64,000 nucleotides of DNA from Rotaria socialis (Eukaryota; Rotifera; Eurotatoria; Philodinida; Philodinidae): the NCBI GenBank assembly GCA_905331475.1, contig CAJNYU010001229.1:1-64000 (forward strand), in the 5' to 3' direction. Of the stretch, positions 32,733-47,100 are shown one piece after another. A program made the translations under genes and the position numbers. The stretch's first letter is position 1, and every line of letters begins with the position of its first letter. Below the pieces are notes generated by a model. It was not told the DNA's origin. It worked only from the letters and a program-made list of their open reading frames with translations, and made no database searches.

Positions 32733-35700
32733 CTTTCGCTATATCATCAAAGAAAAAAACCGTAAGAAAAAATGAGTTGATATCATATGACATAGGCTAC
32801 ATGGTTGTAATTTTTATATTTTCACGGTTCGCTTGTTTACAGCTATCACCTTTTCACTTTCAACGTCGCATTTTTTATTCGATTTTTTTGTACACCAATG
32901 ATATATATATACTCATTAGTAAGTGAATATGATGATTGTATGAATAAAACGTAATATATAGTCATTTCCTTTTCTTTTTTTGAAAATAATTTCAAACGTT
33001 CTAATTGATTTATCTTTGTTTTATGAATAGAAACTATCCATAGTATATTTGATCATAAACTATTAAAAAAAGAAATCATATTTTATCAAGAAAATATCCT
33101 TAGTTTCGTCTCATTTTAATTGCGCACATACTAGACTATATTGTACTTGTTCAACTTAATAAATATTAACTGTATTAAATAATTACTAGCCACTGGATTA
33201 TAGTGTATCGAATTAATTTCAAATACAAGTTGCCTATGATTTAGTATTCACTGATACATCAGAAGATGACGAATCATAAACTGTACAACATTATGCACTG
33301 TGCTTTTACAGCGAGCTTTTAAAATTTTCAAACAATTAACACATAGAGTGATTGGGTATAATTACTTTTAGAGAGAAACTTATCACAGAATATAAAAAAA
33401 TTGTTACATCGGCAATTAAAAGTGTCAAACACAGTAAACAGAAAGAAAACGAAATTTTACATCCATTTAAGAATGTCTTCGAATTTTTTAATTTTGATGA
33501 AAACGTGTTTGTATATGGTTTATCAATCAGATAGTCTTGTCGACAACGAAACTGCATTTTTTAATGCTTCAACTAGGATTGTGTAGCTGAACTGTATGCG
33601 TCGTGGAAAAAACTGCATTGTTTGAGGATTTTCTCCTAAATTATTATCCAGGATGTTTTTCACTTCTAAGTAGAAGATAAGATTTAATGAATTTTAATGT
33701 AAATACGTGTAGTCCAATTCATTGTGACTTTCTCAATATGAGTTATCTGAAATAACTTATTTCTATTAGATTATTAGAAATTAAGAGCTACTGTTTTAAA
33801 TGATTGTTCGTCATCATCTATTGTCAATTTCTCTCTAACCAACGTTAAGTATTTGAGGATGATGGTCTACGCTGAAGATCTATAGGTGGATTGCCACATC
33901 AGTGGTATGATTGGAGATACTACGTTTTACTGACGAGACAAACAAGAATAACTCTTCGCGACTACTACTCCCATGTTTGAGATGAATGGAAATCATTCAA
34001 AACTGGTGTAAATGCGTGAATATGAATTTTTTTCCACGATAGGTCTCCTGCCGAAATGCAAAAGGCTTGTTAATTTCGATAAAAAAAGTACTTGAAATTA
34101 TACATAGAAAATTGTTTATGCACTTCAAAATACAATGTCGACTGAGTATTCGATAAATTTGACCTAAAAAATTGAATAGTATATCTGTTTTGATTTTAAT
34201 TACGAAGCATTATATGTATACGTTATAAACTCACTTGATACATGTATCATGAAGCTAAATTCTTGTAAAGTTGATTTTTTTAAAAATGATGATTGATCAC
34301 ACTGATCTCATTAAATAATCGAAGCTATTAAATCTGACATTCTAGCATGATAAGCGAAATAAAGATTTAATAGAATAGATAGTTTCGTTGCAATATTTGA
34401 GTAACAAGAAATTCTGCAACATTTTTCAGCATATTTCAAGATATTTATCTCTGTTTCACTAGTTTCCATTCTATGGTAAGTTGTTTGCTTTTGGATTAAC
34501 TATTGAATCTCTCCTGGCAGACGATCAAGCAATAATTATAAGAAACATTTTGATGGAATGGTCAAACATTGTATTTATTAGAAGAAAAAACAGATTGTTT
34601 TTTTCTAATAAATCAGTCTTTCAAAATTAAAAGGGGAAATTTTAACAGTAGGTAACAAAAACAACTGGATATGTCAAGTTGTTTTCTCCTTAATAGTACT
34701 TAGTAGAAGTCAAGACTTGCTAGAGGCATTAAACTTGAAAACGATGATAAAGATATAATGAAATTTACTGAAGTTATTGAATTTTATTATATTAGAATCG
34801 AAACGTAATAAATGCTTTCACTCGTTATTCCCAGAGTGCAACTATATTGATTTATTAGTTATAGAAATACTTGATGATGACTTCTGGTCTATTGATAATA
34901 GTAACATATACTTGTGAGAATAGATGAGCATGGTAAATTTTAAATAATATGTACAACATTTACTGTTGAAACAATTAGTGAAAACAAGAGAAAATCTCCT
35001 TGTATCTAATAGTTATATCGATTAAGACGAGAAAAGCCGAATGATTCATTTATTTATTCAGGTCGAATATGTTCAAGCGATGGATTTTCGTACGACTGAT
35101 TTAACAAGTAATGCAATCAGAAAAAAGAAAGTATTATGCAAATCTTTAATAAAAAAAACCACGATCTCTAACCAGTTAGAAAAGTTCAGAACATTGTTTT
35201 CAGATGAAAGTGTGTAATATTAACGGATTTATCGTCTTATGTATTTGTAAGCATCTATTGCATCATAGATAAAAACTGTTCACTATTTGGAAATTCATGA
35301 GAAATGATACCAACATAAATTTCAACATTCCAGACTGCAACATATGTGCTAGCCGATTTATACTTGCTTTGTAATTACGAGCGAACTATTGTAGCAATTC
35401 ACTCATACGTATAGATACTAATTTAATTAATAGACTATCATATTACGGCTCACAAATGTCAAAGTATCATAAAAATTACGTTTTTAAAAGAAATAAGAAC
35501 ATCTTTCTTAGATATTGTATTTTGATTTCAAACTGTAGTACTATGATATGTGTTCGACAAAGACGTTTCTTCTGTAGTTCATTGTTTCGAAATGAGGAAA
35601 CAGTTTTCAAGAAGAACAAATTAATTTTTAATTAAATGTCGAACAGGAGACTGTCAAAATATGTGTCGTGTTCTGTTATTAACAAAATACATTCTTTCAT

Positions 35701-36180
35701 AGAAATGTAATACTTCTCTTTGATAAAATGTGAGTTTCTTCTTGATTAATTCATTTATATATTTAAAAACTAGTTCGTAATTATCATCACACTGAAAAAT
35801 TAAACAATGGATGTTATTTCTCTTCGATCTTAGTGAGTGAAACTTGCAATATTCTTAATCTCAATCAAGATCTAATAGTGAACTGTATTTTACACCTGTT
35901 GAGAATCACACCGAAATGATTCATCTAGAGAAAAAAGTAATTATTATTATTAAAAAATGAATGAATAATTGAATCCATACAAAACGGTAATTCAACATAT
36001 GCAAATCGATCTTCCAGAGGCATTTTCACTATTACTTCAAACTTTCTTTTCATTCTCTACAGTAGTGATTGAATAAATATACAGTAACTATTTATAATAG
36101 CAAGTAAGCATATTTTCAATCCATTCATTCGTATATATTTAGTCTGAATAACAAAATCGAGACTCTCAATATCTGATAAA
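32733..36180. other. Non-coding region with one strong hairpin
   Basis: About 3.4 kb between the unrecognised gene (-) and the EF-hand gene (+); divergent arrangement, so promoters for both should be here. Frames at 33336-33557 (-), 33352-33534 (+) and 33401-33586 (+) overlap one another on both strands and have no domain. A perfect-looking A/T-rich hairpin lies at 34574-34612 (listed separately). Confidence 0.5.
34574..34612. repeat. Short inverted repeat (hairpin)
   Basis: The arm tttattagaagaaaaaaca is mirrored by tgtttttttctaataaa across a loop of a few bases, giving about 17-18 paired positions with one mismatch. The composition is A/T-rich, so chance or a decayed MITE remnant are both possible. 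No target duplication was evident. Confidence 0.45.
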
Positions 36181-36498
36181 ATGGCATCTGAAGAAGACGC
36201 TGCTGATGCTATGCCTTCACATATAGATATAAATGATATATCAAAAACGTTTGGTGATCCAGCACAATTATTTCAGTTGTTAGACAAGAATAATGATGGG
36301 CGTATAACAAAAGAAGATTTACAATTATTATTAGAACAATTTGGTGTTCCTGGCGCTGCAAGTAATATTGTATCGAAATATATTTTTCAACAATTAGATG
36401 CTAATCATAACGGTATAATTGAAACAAGCGATCTTGCAAATGCTGGTAACATCCTCTGGAATCTGCTTAAAAAGAAACAAAGTAGTGCTAGTGATTAG
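36181..36498 (+). CDS. Small EF-hand calcium-binding protein (two EF hands), intronless
   Basis: Single open frame of 105 aa from ATG to TAG. Two EF-hand loops: DKNNDGRITKED (about aa 35-46) and DANHNGIIETSD (about 73-84). Both have Asp at 1, Asn at 3, a polar residue at 5, Gly at 6, a hydrophobic at 8 and acidic at 12, so calcium binding is plausible; position 12 is Asp rather than the commoner Glu in both. Helices flank each loop (DPAQLFQLL, LQLLLEQF, IVSKYIFQQL, AGNILWNLL). The tail is KKKQSSASD. The size is about half of calmodulin, matching one EF pair. No signal peptide. Poly(A)-like aataaaataaaa follows near 36616. No introns, unlike most neighbours, so retrocopy origin or simply a small gene are both possible. 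Confidence 0.85.
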   Translation: MASEEDAADAMPSHIDINDISKTFGDPAQLFQLLDKNNDGRITKEDLQLLLEQFGVPGAASNIVSKYIFQQLDANHNGIIETSDLANAGNILWNLLKKKQSSASD

Positions 36499-38139
36499 TA
36501 GGGACATAAATGGCTTGATTCTAATTGACTTTTTTAGTTTTAAAAAACAGTTGTGTACTGACAATGTTTTTTTTATAAATATAATTACTTTATTGTAACA
36601 ATTTTAACTAATTTCAATAAAATAAAACGAAATAATTAGCGAGAATTCATTGCACTCCTAAAAAAATGCAAGCGCATTTCCTATTAGATTTACATTTGAA
36701 ACACGATGTGCCTGTTTGTCCTTGTCATAGGAAGATTGGTTTATTCTGTATCTTTTGGGATATATATTTCTTAATAATTCTCTTACCTAAAGGTGTGTGT
36801 ATGTTCCAATATGCAAATATTATAAAGAATAGTCATTAAGAACTCCATCTGATCTGAACTATCTTCGACGTTCAATTTAAGATAGATAAATTTAAGATTT
36901 ATGTTTTTTCATGATGAATCAAACATAGTATTAATGTCTTACCAATAATTTTGATTCGAGATTTTTTTATGCACTAGCAATTTGTCGTTATTACCTTTAC
37001 AGGAAGATTGATTCGTGATTATTTTTTAAAGAAAAATTGCATTGCAATACTTGCTGTATGAGTGGGGAAAAGACTTCAGGCTCTTCCAAACAGCCTTGCT
37101 ATATTTCTATGCATTTATTGCAGTTGCAACCTTAGAAATTATTTCTTGTTTCAATCCAATGACTTAAAAGTTAAGAAGAAAATCATCTTGCAACAAAATC
37201 AATGATTACATTTGAATAAGAAATCATAGATAAGTTATTAGTACATATGGAAATTTAATTCTTTCTTATTTTATATCGAACAGTAATATTGAACTAAATG
37301 AATGAACAACTGACAAATATTGGTAAAAAGACACTATGAAAAGTTGTAAACGAATAAAATTTCCTTCGAAAAAAAATTGACTTCTTACAATATCTGTAGA
37401 GAACGACGTAAAGCGATATTGACAAAATATGTCCTACATCACATGTCATAAAACATTTATTCTTTGATTAGCAACAGCAGCTACGTTATATTACGTTTTT
37501 TTAATTCTGCAGGATTCGTAGTAACCTTGTCTTTGAATCATTTATAAATGAGAGAATCAAGCAAACTATGATCTCTAAATACACAAATATTCATAGATTC
37601 TATCGAGATCCTTGAAATCAACTATCAATATTGCATATGCTGTGCATGAGAAAAAAGTAAACGAAAAGATATTAACTGTTCACTTTATTGCAGTTTAAAA
37701 TCCAACACGTATTTCAAATCAAATAATTATATATATTTCTATCAATATATTTTATGCCTGCGACTCGCGTTCACTTGCTTCACACGCTTAACAACATTCA
37801 AAAAACAAGAGAAAGAGAACAATGAACAAGAACAGAAAAAGTTAAAAATGGGAAACAATAGTAAAAATAAAATTGTTACCGCAGTAGCTGCGTTCATACA
37901 CACAAAAGAAAAAGTTTTATACGTATATTCTAATTGCGCATGTATATCATCCATAATCAAAACGTAAGTTAATTCTTATTGTTTTTTTTTCTCAATCATA
38001 ATAACCAGTAGCCAGAGGCTAACTAACAACATTTAACAGTGCAAAGAACAACAGATAAAACAAAGGAAATAAGCCCAGATATAGGGAAAGAAGAATTGAT
38101 ATAAAAAGAAAACATTTTCTTTCTGAAATAATTTCACTG
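36499..38139. other. Convergent intergenic region
   Basis: About 1.6 kb between the EF-hand gene (+) and FNDC3 (-), holding both 3' UTRs. The minus-strand frames at 37742-37960 and 38019-38240 have no domain; the second overlaps the FNDC3 last exon in another frame. Nothing else was seen. Confidence 0.5.
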
Positions 38140-41100
38140 TTAATTTCTTGTTCCTGGAGACGATGAAGAAAAGGTATTATCGACTGATATTGATGCATCA
38201 TTATTATACTTTGAATAGATAACATTGGCAAATATGGCAATAAAGATGGCTAATAAGGCAAAACCAACTGATATTACAAATGCCCATTGTTGATCAGTTA
38301 ATGTTCGATTTTCAAATAATTTCATTAATTTGAATTTTCGATGAACTGCTGAACGATATCGATTTATAAACGATGGTTGTTGCTCACGATTATCACCATT
38401 CAACAAACGATTATCTAATGTTTTCGAAGCAGATAATGTTGCAGCCAAATCTTCTGGTCGTGACAAAACAAAATGTGTTGCGTGACTAAATGGGCTATTT
38501 AATGATAAGCCTTCATTGGTCGTTCGAATTACGCAAACACGTGCACGATAATCAACACCGGATTCTAAATTTGTTGCACGATATGATGTTAATTCACCAT
38601 TGTACATTTCAATGTAATCATTTTCTTTTCTATAAATTTGAAGTTGTAACATATAACTGAGAGTATCTTTACCAAGAGGTTTATGTGCTTGCCAATTGAA
38701 AACACATGAGGTAGATGTTATTTCTGTTATGTTTGGTGCTGAGAAAAATATAGATAGAATAAAGAAATATCAAAAACTTATAACGAGTATAGATATTAAC
38801 TATTTGTGATATGATGAAACACAGAAGAAGAAGAAGAAATGAGTATTGTAGCTTTTTACAAGGCTTAGTAATATTTCTGATTGTACGATGCATGTGTGAA
38901 ATAAGAAATACTAATGAGAAAAGGTGCATGTTCACTCAGGCGCCAAAAATTCACGTTGCTTGCCATTTTTAATTACAAATAATTTTTAAATTTTCGACTT
39001 AAAATTTCTCAAAGAGACAAATTTTAATGAGAATAGCTTAATGTTAAACTATTGAGTCTTTCTAAAGCACAGAAGAAAATTTTTGAAAATTCCGTAGCTC
39101 TCTCATATATATTTTCTAGAATTTTGTCAATATCTGCATGATGTGCATAGTCTCAATTCTAAAATGATTAATCGATTTGCATGTATTCTTTGTTAGCAAA
39201 ACTAATAGTTGATAATGAAAAAGATTGGTCATAGATAGAATTTGACCAACCGAGAAGTTCTTTTTTTAAGATTTATGTTTTCTTAGTACTGCAATGAACT
39301 AACCTTTTAAAGTATTTGGTGGCGATTTTGGTGTTGTAAATGTATGTATTTCAGACCATGGACCAGGACCAGTATCATTTTTCGCACATATACGAAAATG
39401 ATACGATGTATTTTCTTGTAATTTATTTATTTTATGTGAAGATGCATTTCCAATATAAATAGAATTAAAACTAAGATCAATCAAGGAATCAATTTTTATC
39501 TTTCTTAAACATTTTCTACGACTTACTTTCCATCTTTTCCGTCCATTTCAATAATATATGTAATAACACGAGCGGATGTAGTCATTTCAGTATTATTTAC
39601 TACTGTTGAAATTACATGATTGACAGTATTCCATTTCAATTTTATAGAATTATACGTAGCTACTACACATTCAAGCTGTGGTGCATCGGGCGGTAAAGGT
39701 TTTGTATGACATTTAGCAGTTGAAGAGAATGGACCTTGTCCTATTGTATTAACAGCTCGTATACGAATTCTACGAGCAAATAAATAATCTAATTTTAAAA
39801 ATTTTAAAGAAAAAAACGAACTACTCACCTATAAGCTGTATCAGGTAATACTTCGTTTATTGTATATTCTATCAATTCGGGACTAGCAAAAATAAGTTCT
39901 TTTTCACCAATATCGATATGATAACATGTTATAGTTGATCCATTATTAGCTGGTTCTTTCCAAGTGATTGTCATTGATGTTGATTTCGGATAGGCTTTTA
40001 CTGATGTAACTATCGATGGTGGAGATCCTGGTGTAACACATGATGCTAGCATACTATATGGACTGATACCAGCTAAATTAACTGCCTAGAAAAACAATAT
40101 TTTTATCATTTAAGAGTCTTAGAACAATATTATTCTTTTTGTTATTTTTACCTGCACTCGAAAAAAATAATGTGTAGCAGGAGTAAGACCTTTAGCTTCA
40201 TATGTACAATTTGTACCACAATAAAGTTGTATGAATGAATAATTTTCTTTTCTTGACCATTCAAGACGATATTCAGTTATAGCTGCACCATTGTTTACAC
40301 CTTCTTCCCAACTTATGAGTGCACTATTTGCTGTGCGGCATTCAGCAGAAATATTTCGTGGTGCTTCAGGTATACCGGGACCAGAAATGACATCAAGATA
40401 TTTTGACCATGGACCAGCCTAAAATAAAATATAAAATTAACCAAAAATTAAATCCTAGAATGAATTCACATACACCGGCTTGATTAAATGCTCGAACTTG
40501 AATTAAATATGGTCGACCAGGTAGTAAATCAGCAACTATACAGTCAAGGTCACGTCCACGATAAACGATTCGTGATGAATTATCAGAGTTTATCATTTGA
40601 ACTTCAAATTCGATAACAGACGCACCACCGTCATAATCAGGATATACTAAAAAGTATAAGATAAAATATTAAAAAGTCTTTCAGTGAACACTTATTCGTT
40701 TCTCTTCTTTACATGTTTTCGTCATGCAATCGACTATAAAGTTTAAATGAGTAAAGAATGTTCTTTAAGGCTTTTGGAGAAAACAATATAAGTGACAACC
40801 TAGAGTTTCTTGAATTACATCAAAATAATTAACAACCCTTACTTTTAAGTTCTACTATGCTTATCGTTAACGTAAGAATAATACTTGTCTGTTGTGACAC
40901 TAATGAATGTGCGTTGAAATCAAGGTTTTAATGATTTTCTTTCTTTACAAGACGTCCGTTGGTGGACTGGAAAGTTAAATACTAAGCAGTACCTTTTCTC
41001 AACTACATGAAAATAAGAACAGAGGTGAAACTAAGTATTCAGAGTTATTTCGAAACACAAACAATCGATGAAAATCCGAGTTAGGTCATACAAGAAATTT

Positions 41101-44100
41101 GAATTGCTGATATTGTGCTTTCCAATGCGTTAAATAGTGGAGCTTTCTAATTCTTTTTTACTGATAAAAAGCAGTATTCTTGATATCATCAATGATAAGG
41201 TGTGTTGCTTTCTCGATTTACTCTAGTTCTCATATGGTCAAGTACTAAACTGTGAACTAATTAACGTGTAAATCAAAAACAAAATAGACGTTTTTAATCT
41301 TATCTACTAAAAAAAAATAGCGTATTAAGACCGAGTATCAATATTTATAAATAATAGATTTATATACTTTATAAATCAATTGTTTGTGTTAAATTCGTAG
41401 AAAAAAAAACGTATAGGAAAATCGAATACAAGAAGTCAATAACAATCCGTGTTCAAAATGTAAATATGAATTAGTCGTAATTTTTCGTTTGATTAATCGA
41501 CCTTGAAAAATAGTTTCAGTCGACTAGAAGTTTTCCACGTGATATATTTCATATTAGTCTAATGAAGCTAATGAAAGCATCTGAGTAACACATTGCTTTT
41601 TTCTCTAAAATAGTTGCACTACCAAATTTCCTTAGTACAACTCAAGCTATTTCATTAGTATCAGTATTCTATGATATGTGTTTAATGAGAAAACAGTGTG
41701 AGACCATTTATGATTGCTGATAATATTTTCTTATTTCTTTTAGAAAAAAATAAAGATTTCTCTTTTCGTACCCCAACGAAGATGTAATGAGTTGGCTTTT
41801 GGTTTTCCCAAAATCTTCGGTGGATGACATGAAGCAGGTGCTACAGCTGGTGTTTTTATTTGTGCTATATCCGATAGATCACTTTGACCACCTACATTCG
41901 AACATGATAAACGAAGAGAATACGAATGACCAGGTATAAGTTGTTCAAGGACATATTCTGTCTCTAAACCATTATAAATCACATGAAAACCTAAAACAAA
42001 ATAAATAAATAAACTGTTGCAATAATTTTGTATGATCGATTTTTACCTTTGGATTCTTCCAATTCAAGATAATATTGTTCAATATCTGCACCTCCATTAT
42101 CTCTTGGTGGATCTAAAAATTACAAAAGACATTTCTTCTACCAAAGATGAATTTGAAATTATTCTGACCCCAAACTATACGGCATTGTGTTGCTTGTATT
42201 TGCCCTTTTATTCTTGGTTTAGCTGGTGTATCCGGTCGATCAGGTACTGTTTTATATGTAGCTATTTGTGAATAATTACTTTGCCCTTCTTGATTATGTG
42301 CTGCTAACTAAACATAATAATAATCAAATAGAATTATTTTTCTACAGAACACATAATAGATTTCTTACTCGAAATCTATATTCTGTATTTCGATATAAAT
42401 CAGTTACTGTATACGTTAATAATGAACCTGAATATTTATTTCTAAAATAGTTTGATTCATCATTCATTTGTAATGTAAATGTTTCATCCATCAGCCGTTT
42501 AGTCCATAATAATGTTAAATGTTTAATACCTTTTTCTAACAACGTTGGTGGATCAGGTTCAGGTGGGATTGTTCCTAATGTACTAAATTGAACTGTTTCA
42601 CTAAATTCACTAGAATCAAAATAAACAAAAGATAACAAACTAAAGTGCACATGTTTTGATTTATTATTTTACCTTCGTCCTATACTATTCTCAGCAGCCA
42701 AACGAAAAGCATAAAATGTTGCTGGCGTTAATTTATTTAACATAGATTGTTTTTTTATACCACGATATATTTCAACAAATTCTCGACCTTTACCCTAGAA
42801 AAGATCAAATTATTTTAATCTAAGAAATTTCAATAGTACGAACTTCATCATATTCAAGAATATAATGAGTAAGTTTTGATCCATTATCAGCTGTTGCTGT
42901 CCATTTTAGTGTCAAAGAATTTTTTAATCGGCTACCAAGTAATTTTGGTGGTAGAGGTTGATCAGGTTCACATTGTTCAGTGGTAAATGGAATTGGATTC
43001 GTATATTCACCTTTACATGAATCAATGCAGGCACATACTCTAGAAGTTATATTCAAATTTAAAGAGATACAAAATTAGACATTCGATTTATTTATTTACT
43101 TTAAATGATATTCTGTTGCTGGTTTAAGATCTTTTAAAGTTATTTCATTTGCATCCCCGCTAAAATAAAAATGATTGTTATTAAAAACAGTGTCATAAGT
43201 TACAATTTTTGATGTGTTTCAACAGTTGGTCAAATTATTAGGTTGCCGATATTCTGAAGCGAAAATCGTAACAAAAACATTCAAATTGATTAGAGAAAAA
43301 TGAAAAACTTTCCAGAATTGAGAACAAAATATGACTCATCTTCAATCTTCTAACATCAATATTTGATGAAGTATTGAAACATACTATTACATAAAATAAC
43401 TTATTTTATTACAATCATGTCTCAATGGCGCAATCAAAGCGTTACACAATTGAACTAAGCGTCTGTGACTTTCTACTCAGTATTTACATATATATTCGGT
43501 AAGAAGTGTTCCAGAACTCCTAAAATTTATCGTTATTTTAATGAATAAAATAATTATTTTATTGTAGTAGATTAGTATTCAAGCTTTTGAAGTGATTATC
43601 TTTGACAATACATAAGATTTTATTACATAAACAATGATGTAAGATTTAATTTTCCAAAAGTTTACAATATTATTCTTAAGTCAAAATAAAATATTTGTAA
43701 TAAGAATGAATGTTTCTTGGTTGGATTACCTTTTTGAGTTCTTACTTTTTAATCGTGTTAGCATTTATTTGTCATCATTTAACATAAACGAATACTGAAT
43801 CTGTTCTATCTTTGTTTTGTTTTAGTAGTGTGCTACCGCCCTCATAAAATCTCTTTTAATCCACCTCCCATATAATCTATAGACTAAACATCTATTAGCC
43901 TCATACTATAATTTTCTAGTTTCTATTAGACTCAGGAAAACATATTTGTTAACATGAAAAGTTAGACGTGCATCATTTATTCAGATTATATATCATCGTC
44001 CAAAATAATAATTCTTTGTGTATCCACACATACAAATAAAAATATATTTTTACAAGAAATATTTTTCTTTTCCTTTAGATATGTATTATCCAGACTCTTT

Positions 44101-47100
44101 GAAATCAACAGATTTCATAGGATTATTAACTATTAAAGACTGAAATGATACAAACAACATTAGAAAAAAAAAGAATATAAAATCGATGATGTTTGAAGAA
44201 AATATTTATGTACTATTATCATAGAAATCTAATCTCATTCACTTTCAGCGCGTTGAAGTAAATGCTAATTACTCAAATCGACTGAAGCAATTCGTTTTTA
44301 TATTTCTTTGATTCTCATACATATGTTTAAATATGTTTGAAGCTACACAAATATATAAAAAGGATTCTATGTATTTAATTATTATGTTTAATAACATTTT
44401 CAATACAGTATAAACCTAATCAATTATCAAGGATTTTTTACTTGGTGTCGATGCATGATTCATATGACTGAATACATTTTCTAGTAATTCATTCGTTTGT
44501 GCTTCGATTGATTAATATCATATAATCTGTTCATGGCCTCAGGATACTTGCTGTTGACTGACACAACTATCTATATTGTTAGACAGCTGATTTGCTTGTA
44601 TAAACTAAAAAATGGTCGAAGTATGGACGTACTTTTTAGCGTGAGATTCAAAATTCAGACAAACGACTAACGTAAGACTCAATTTGAAAAAGTTACTAGA
44701 TACATCATACTGTTGTTGCAATAATCATTTATATACGTAGCAGTAGTAGTAATCAATCGACCCTAAACTTTTGGTATTAAGTCGATCCAATCATTTGCTT
44801 AGGTTACAAGGACTTTGCTGTTTTTGTTGTAGAGAAATATACGACGTTTCAAATCCATTCTAAAATCTTTCTAATATTCCTTACAGTCAGACCTAATTCG
44901 CAGGTGACACAATTAAATTTTGCTATCAATTGTTCTAATGTCATGTATATTATTGAGAGAAGAGCAAATAGTAGAATCTTTATTAATTCTTTTGTGCACA
45001 TAGAATAGTACTTATTCAATGTTCTTATCACAAGGTTATTAGAAATTTGATAGAGAAAAATTTTACACGTAATTTCTTTTTGATAGGTTTTTCTTTTTTA
45101 AATAAATCTTGAACTTGGCAAGATGAAATCAGTATATGTTTTATTTTTCATATCTTACCAATAGACTTGTTTGTATTTGGCATCTTTGCCTTTGTCGGAC
45201 AATAATAATTCATAGATAAGATTCATAAAATCAATCGAATAATCTGATTGTGATGATGTTGAGCATGGCGGTTGAATTCTTACTAAAGCACTTCGACTCT
45301 CAATATCTTGAATCTATACATAAGAAACAGGAAAAAAACCATAACTTATGTTATTGTTCAAGTTTAAGAAACTCCTACGAGTGGTGAGGATAATTTCGAT
45401 AGACTTTTTTCAATAGTTTGACGTTCTTTATCAAATTCAGCAGCAACCGCTAAATCAACCGGTTCATTATTTGGTTGAACAATTATATCCCGATAAAATG
45501 AAGTATAATGTGCTAATGTTGTTGGTGGTGGATGATGATGATGTGGAGATTTCTGTGAACCATCTAAATTATTATATATATTTATCAACTAATTGACGAA
45601 TTTAATTTTCTTCTCTATTTTGGTTTTTTGATAGTGAAGATGAAAAACCTATTAAGAGCTTTGTATTTAAACGTATTTGTCGATAACTTTTAATAGGTAA
45701 AGATCGATTAGAACTATTGTCCATTTCAAAAATAAGTTTAACAAAATCAATATTTAATCATTATTCGATATCAAATTAGAGCGCTTTTCATAATATTCAA
45801 ATAAACTTACTCATGCTAACATTATTTACATATGAATTGTTATTCACATGAGATTGTGGTGTGCGTCGTTTTTGTCCACTATTATTTAAATTTCTTCCAT
45901 TCGAACCTCCGCCGCCTCCGCCTCCCCCTCCTCCTCCTCCAGTTGTATTACAAACATTATTATTTGCATTATATACAGGTGAACGACGTTGTTGATTATT
46001 GGTTGAACTACTTGATGGTGTTGATATAGATATAGTAGACGCTGCTGTTGTCGAACCATTACTGTCTGATAGATGAAGTAAACAGTGTGATGCTAAATAG
46101 ATAATAAATAAAAATAAATACATTTTTGTCAATTATATTTCATACGATTTGTTGATGCTGATAAGGATGTATGATTACAAGCAGAACGTGGGGGATAAGA
46201 CAACGTGTCGTTTGGATAAGGTCCATATACATTTGGATTATGATATTGCGAAGGATGACCATAAATCCCATTGTAGAGTGATGGAGGATAACCGGGATGC
46301 TAGATTTAAAAATACATGAATTGATATTGAATGAACTCGTATAGATAATAGATTTGACAAACAGTTCTTATTTGATCTTACCAAATGATGAGGGGGTGGT
46401 GGCGGAGGTGGTCCTGGCTGTGGCATAATAACATGTGTTAATACACCATTTTCGTCTAGAACTTGTTGAACAGTATGTCCAGGTGGTAAATGTAAAGGTA
46501 ATGGAAAGGCTGGCCCGTTCTCTGAGATCATTCTCACCGTTGCCGGACCTAAAGTAATAAATTGCAACAAATATTAACACATGTATACGATACCGTTTTT
46601 TCAATGAACTTTTATACGGTTCGCATTAAACGAGTAGGCATTAATTTCATGTAATGTAACAAAACGGAAAAGAGCGAAATAAATTGTCAAACATTTTTTT
46701 TCATCAAACAATTTTTCCTTGTTCTTATTCAAGGTAAAGAAGCCTAGCAAAAGGTCATAAACATTGTGAAGTAAAAGATAGGTAGTGAGGGAGAGTGAGA
46801 AGAAAAAACACAGTAGCTACTTGTCAGGCCGCATGATATAGTGGGCGAATGACTAACTCGTGAAATAGCTACATGACGTCAATCTAGCAATAATAAAACA
46901 AACGGTTATCTTTCTCCAAGTGGTATTACTCTGAAAGAGATCGATTAGTAATACAACCATGAGTCTTGCATTGTTTTTCTTTCGAAAGAAAATTGCTTTT
47001 TCTATTTCTACTACACTTGTGGTCAATAATATTGGTGTTGACCACATGCAATTCATATCGATCATAACTATAGTTTACTACTTAGTTCGCTGTACTCTTC

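Noticed and set aside
33336-33586. Three overlapping frames on both strands
   Set aside because: Mutually overlapping, no recognisable domain, no exon signals.
43418-43485. tRNA-like string (gtctcaatggcgcaatc...) in an FNDC3 intron
   Set aside because: Only the D-arm resembles a tRNA; no T-arm box B (GGTTCGA) and no acceptor-stem pairing could be found. At most a decayed relic.
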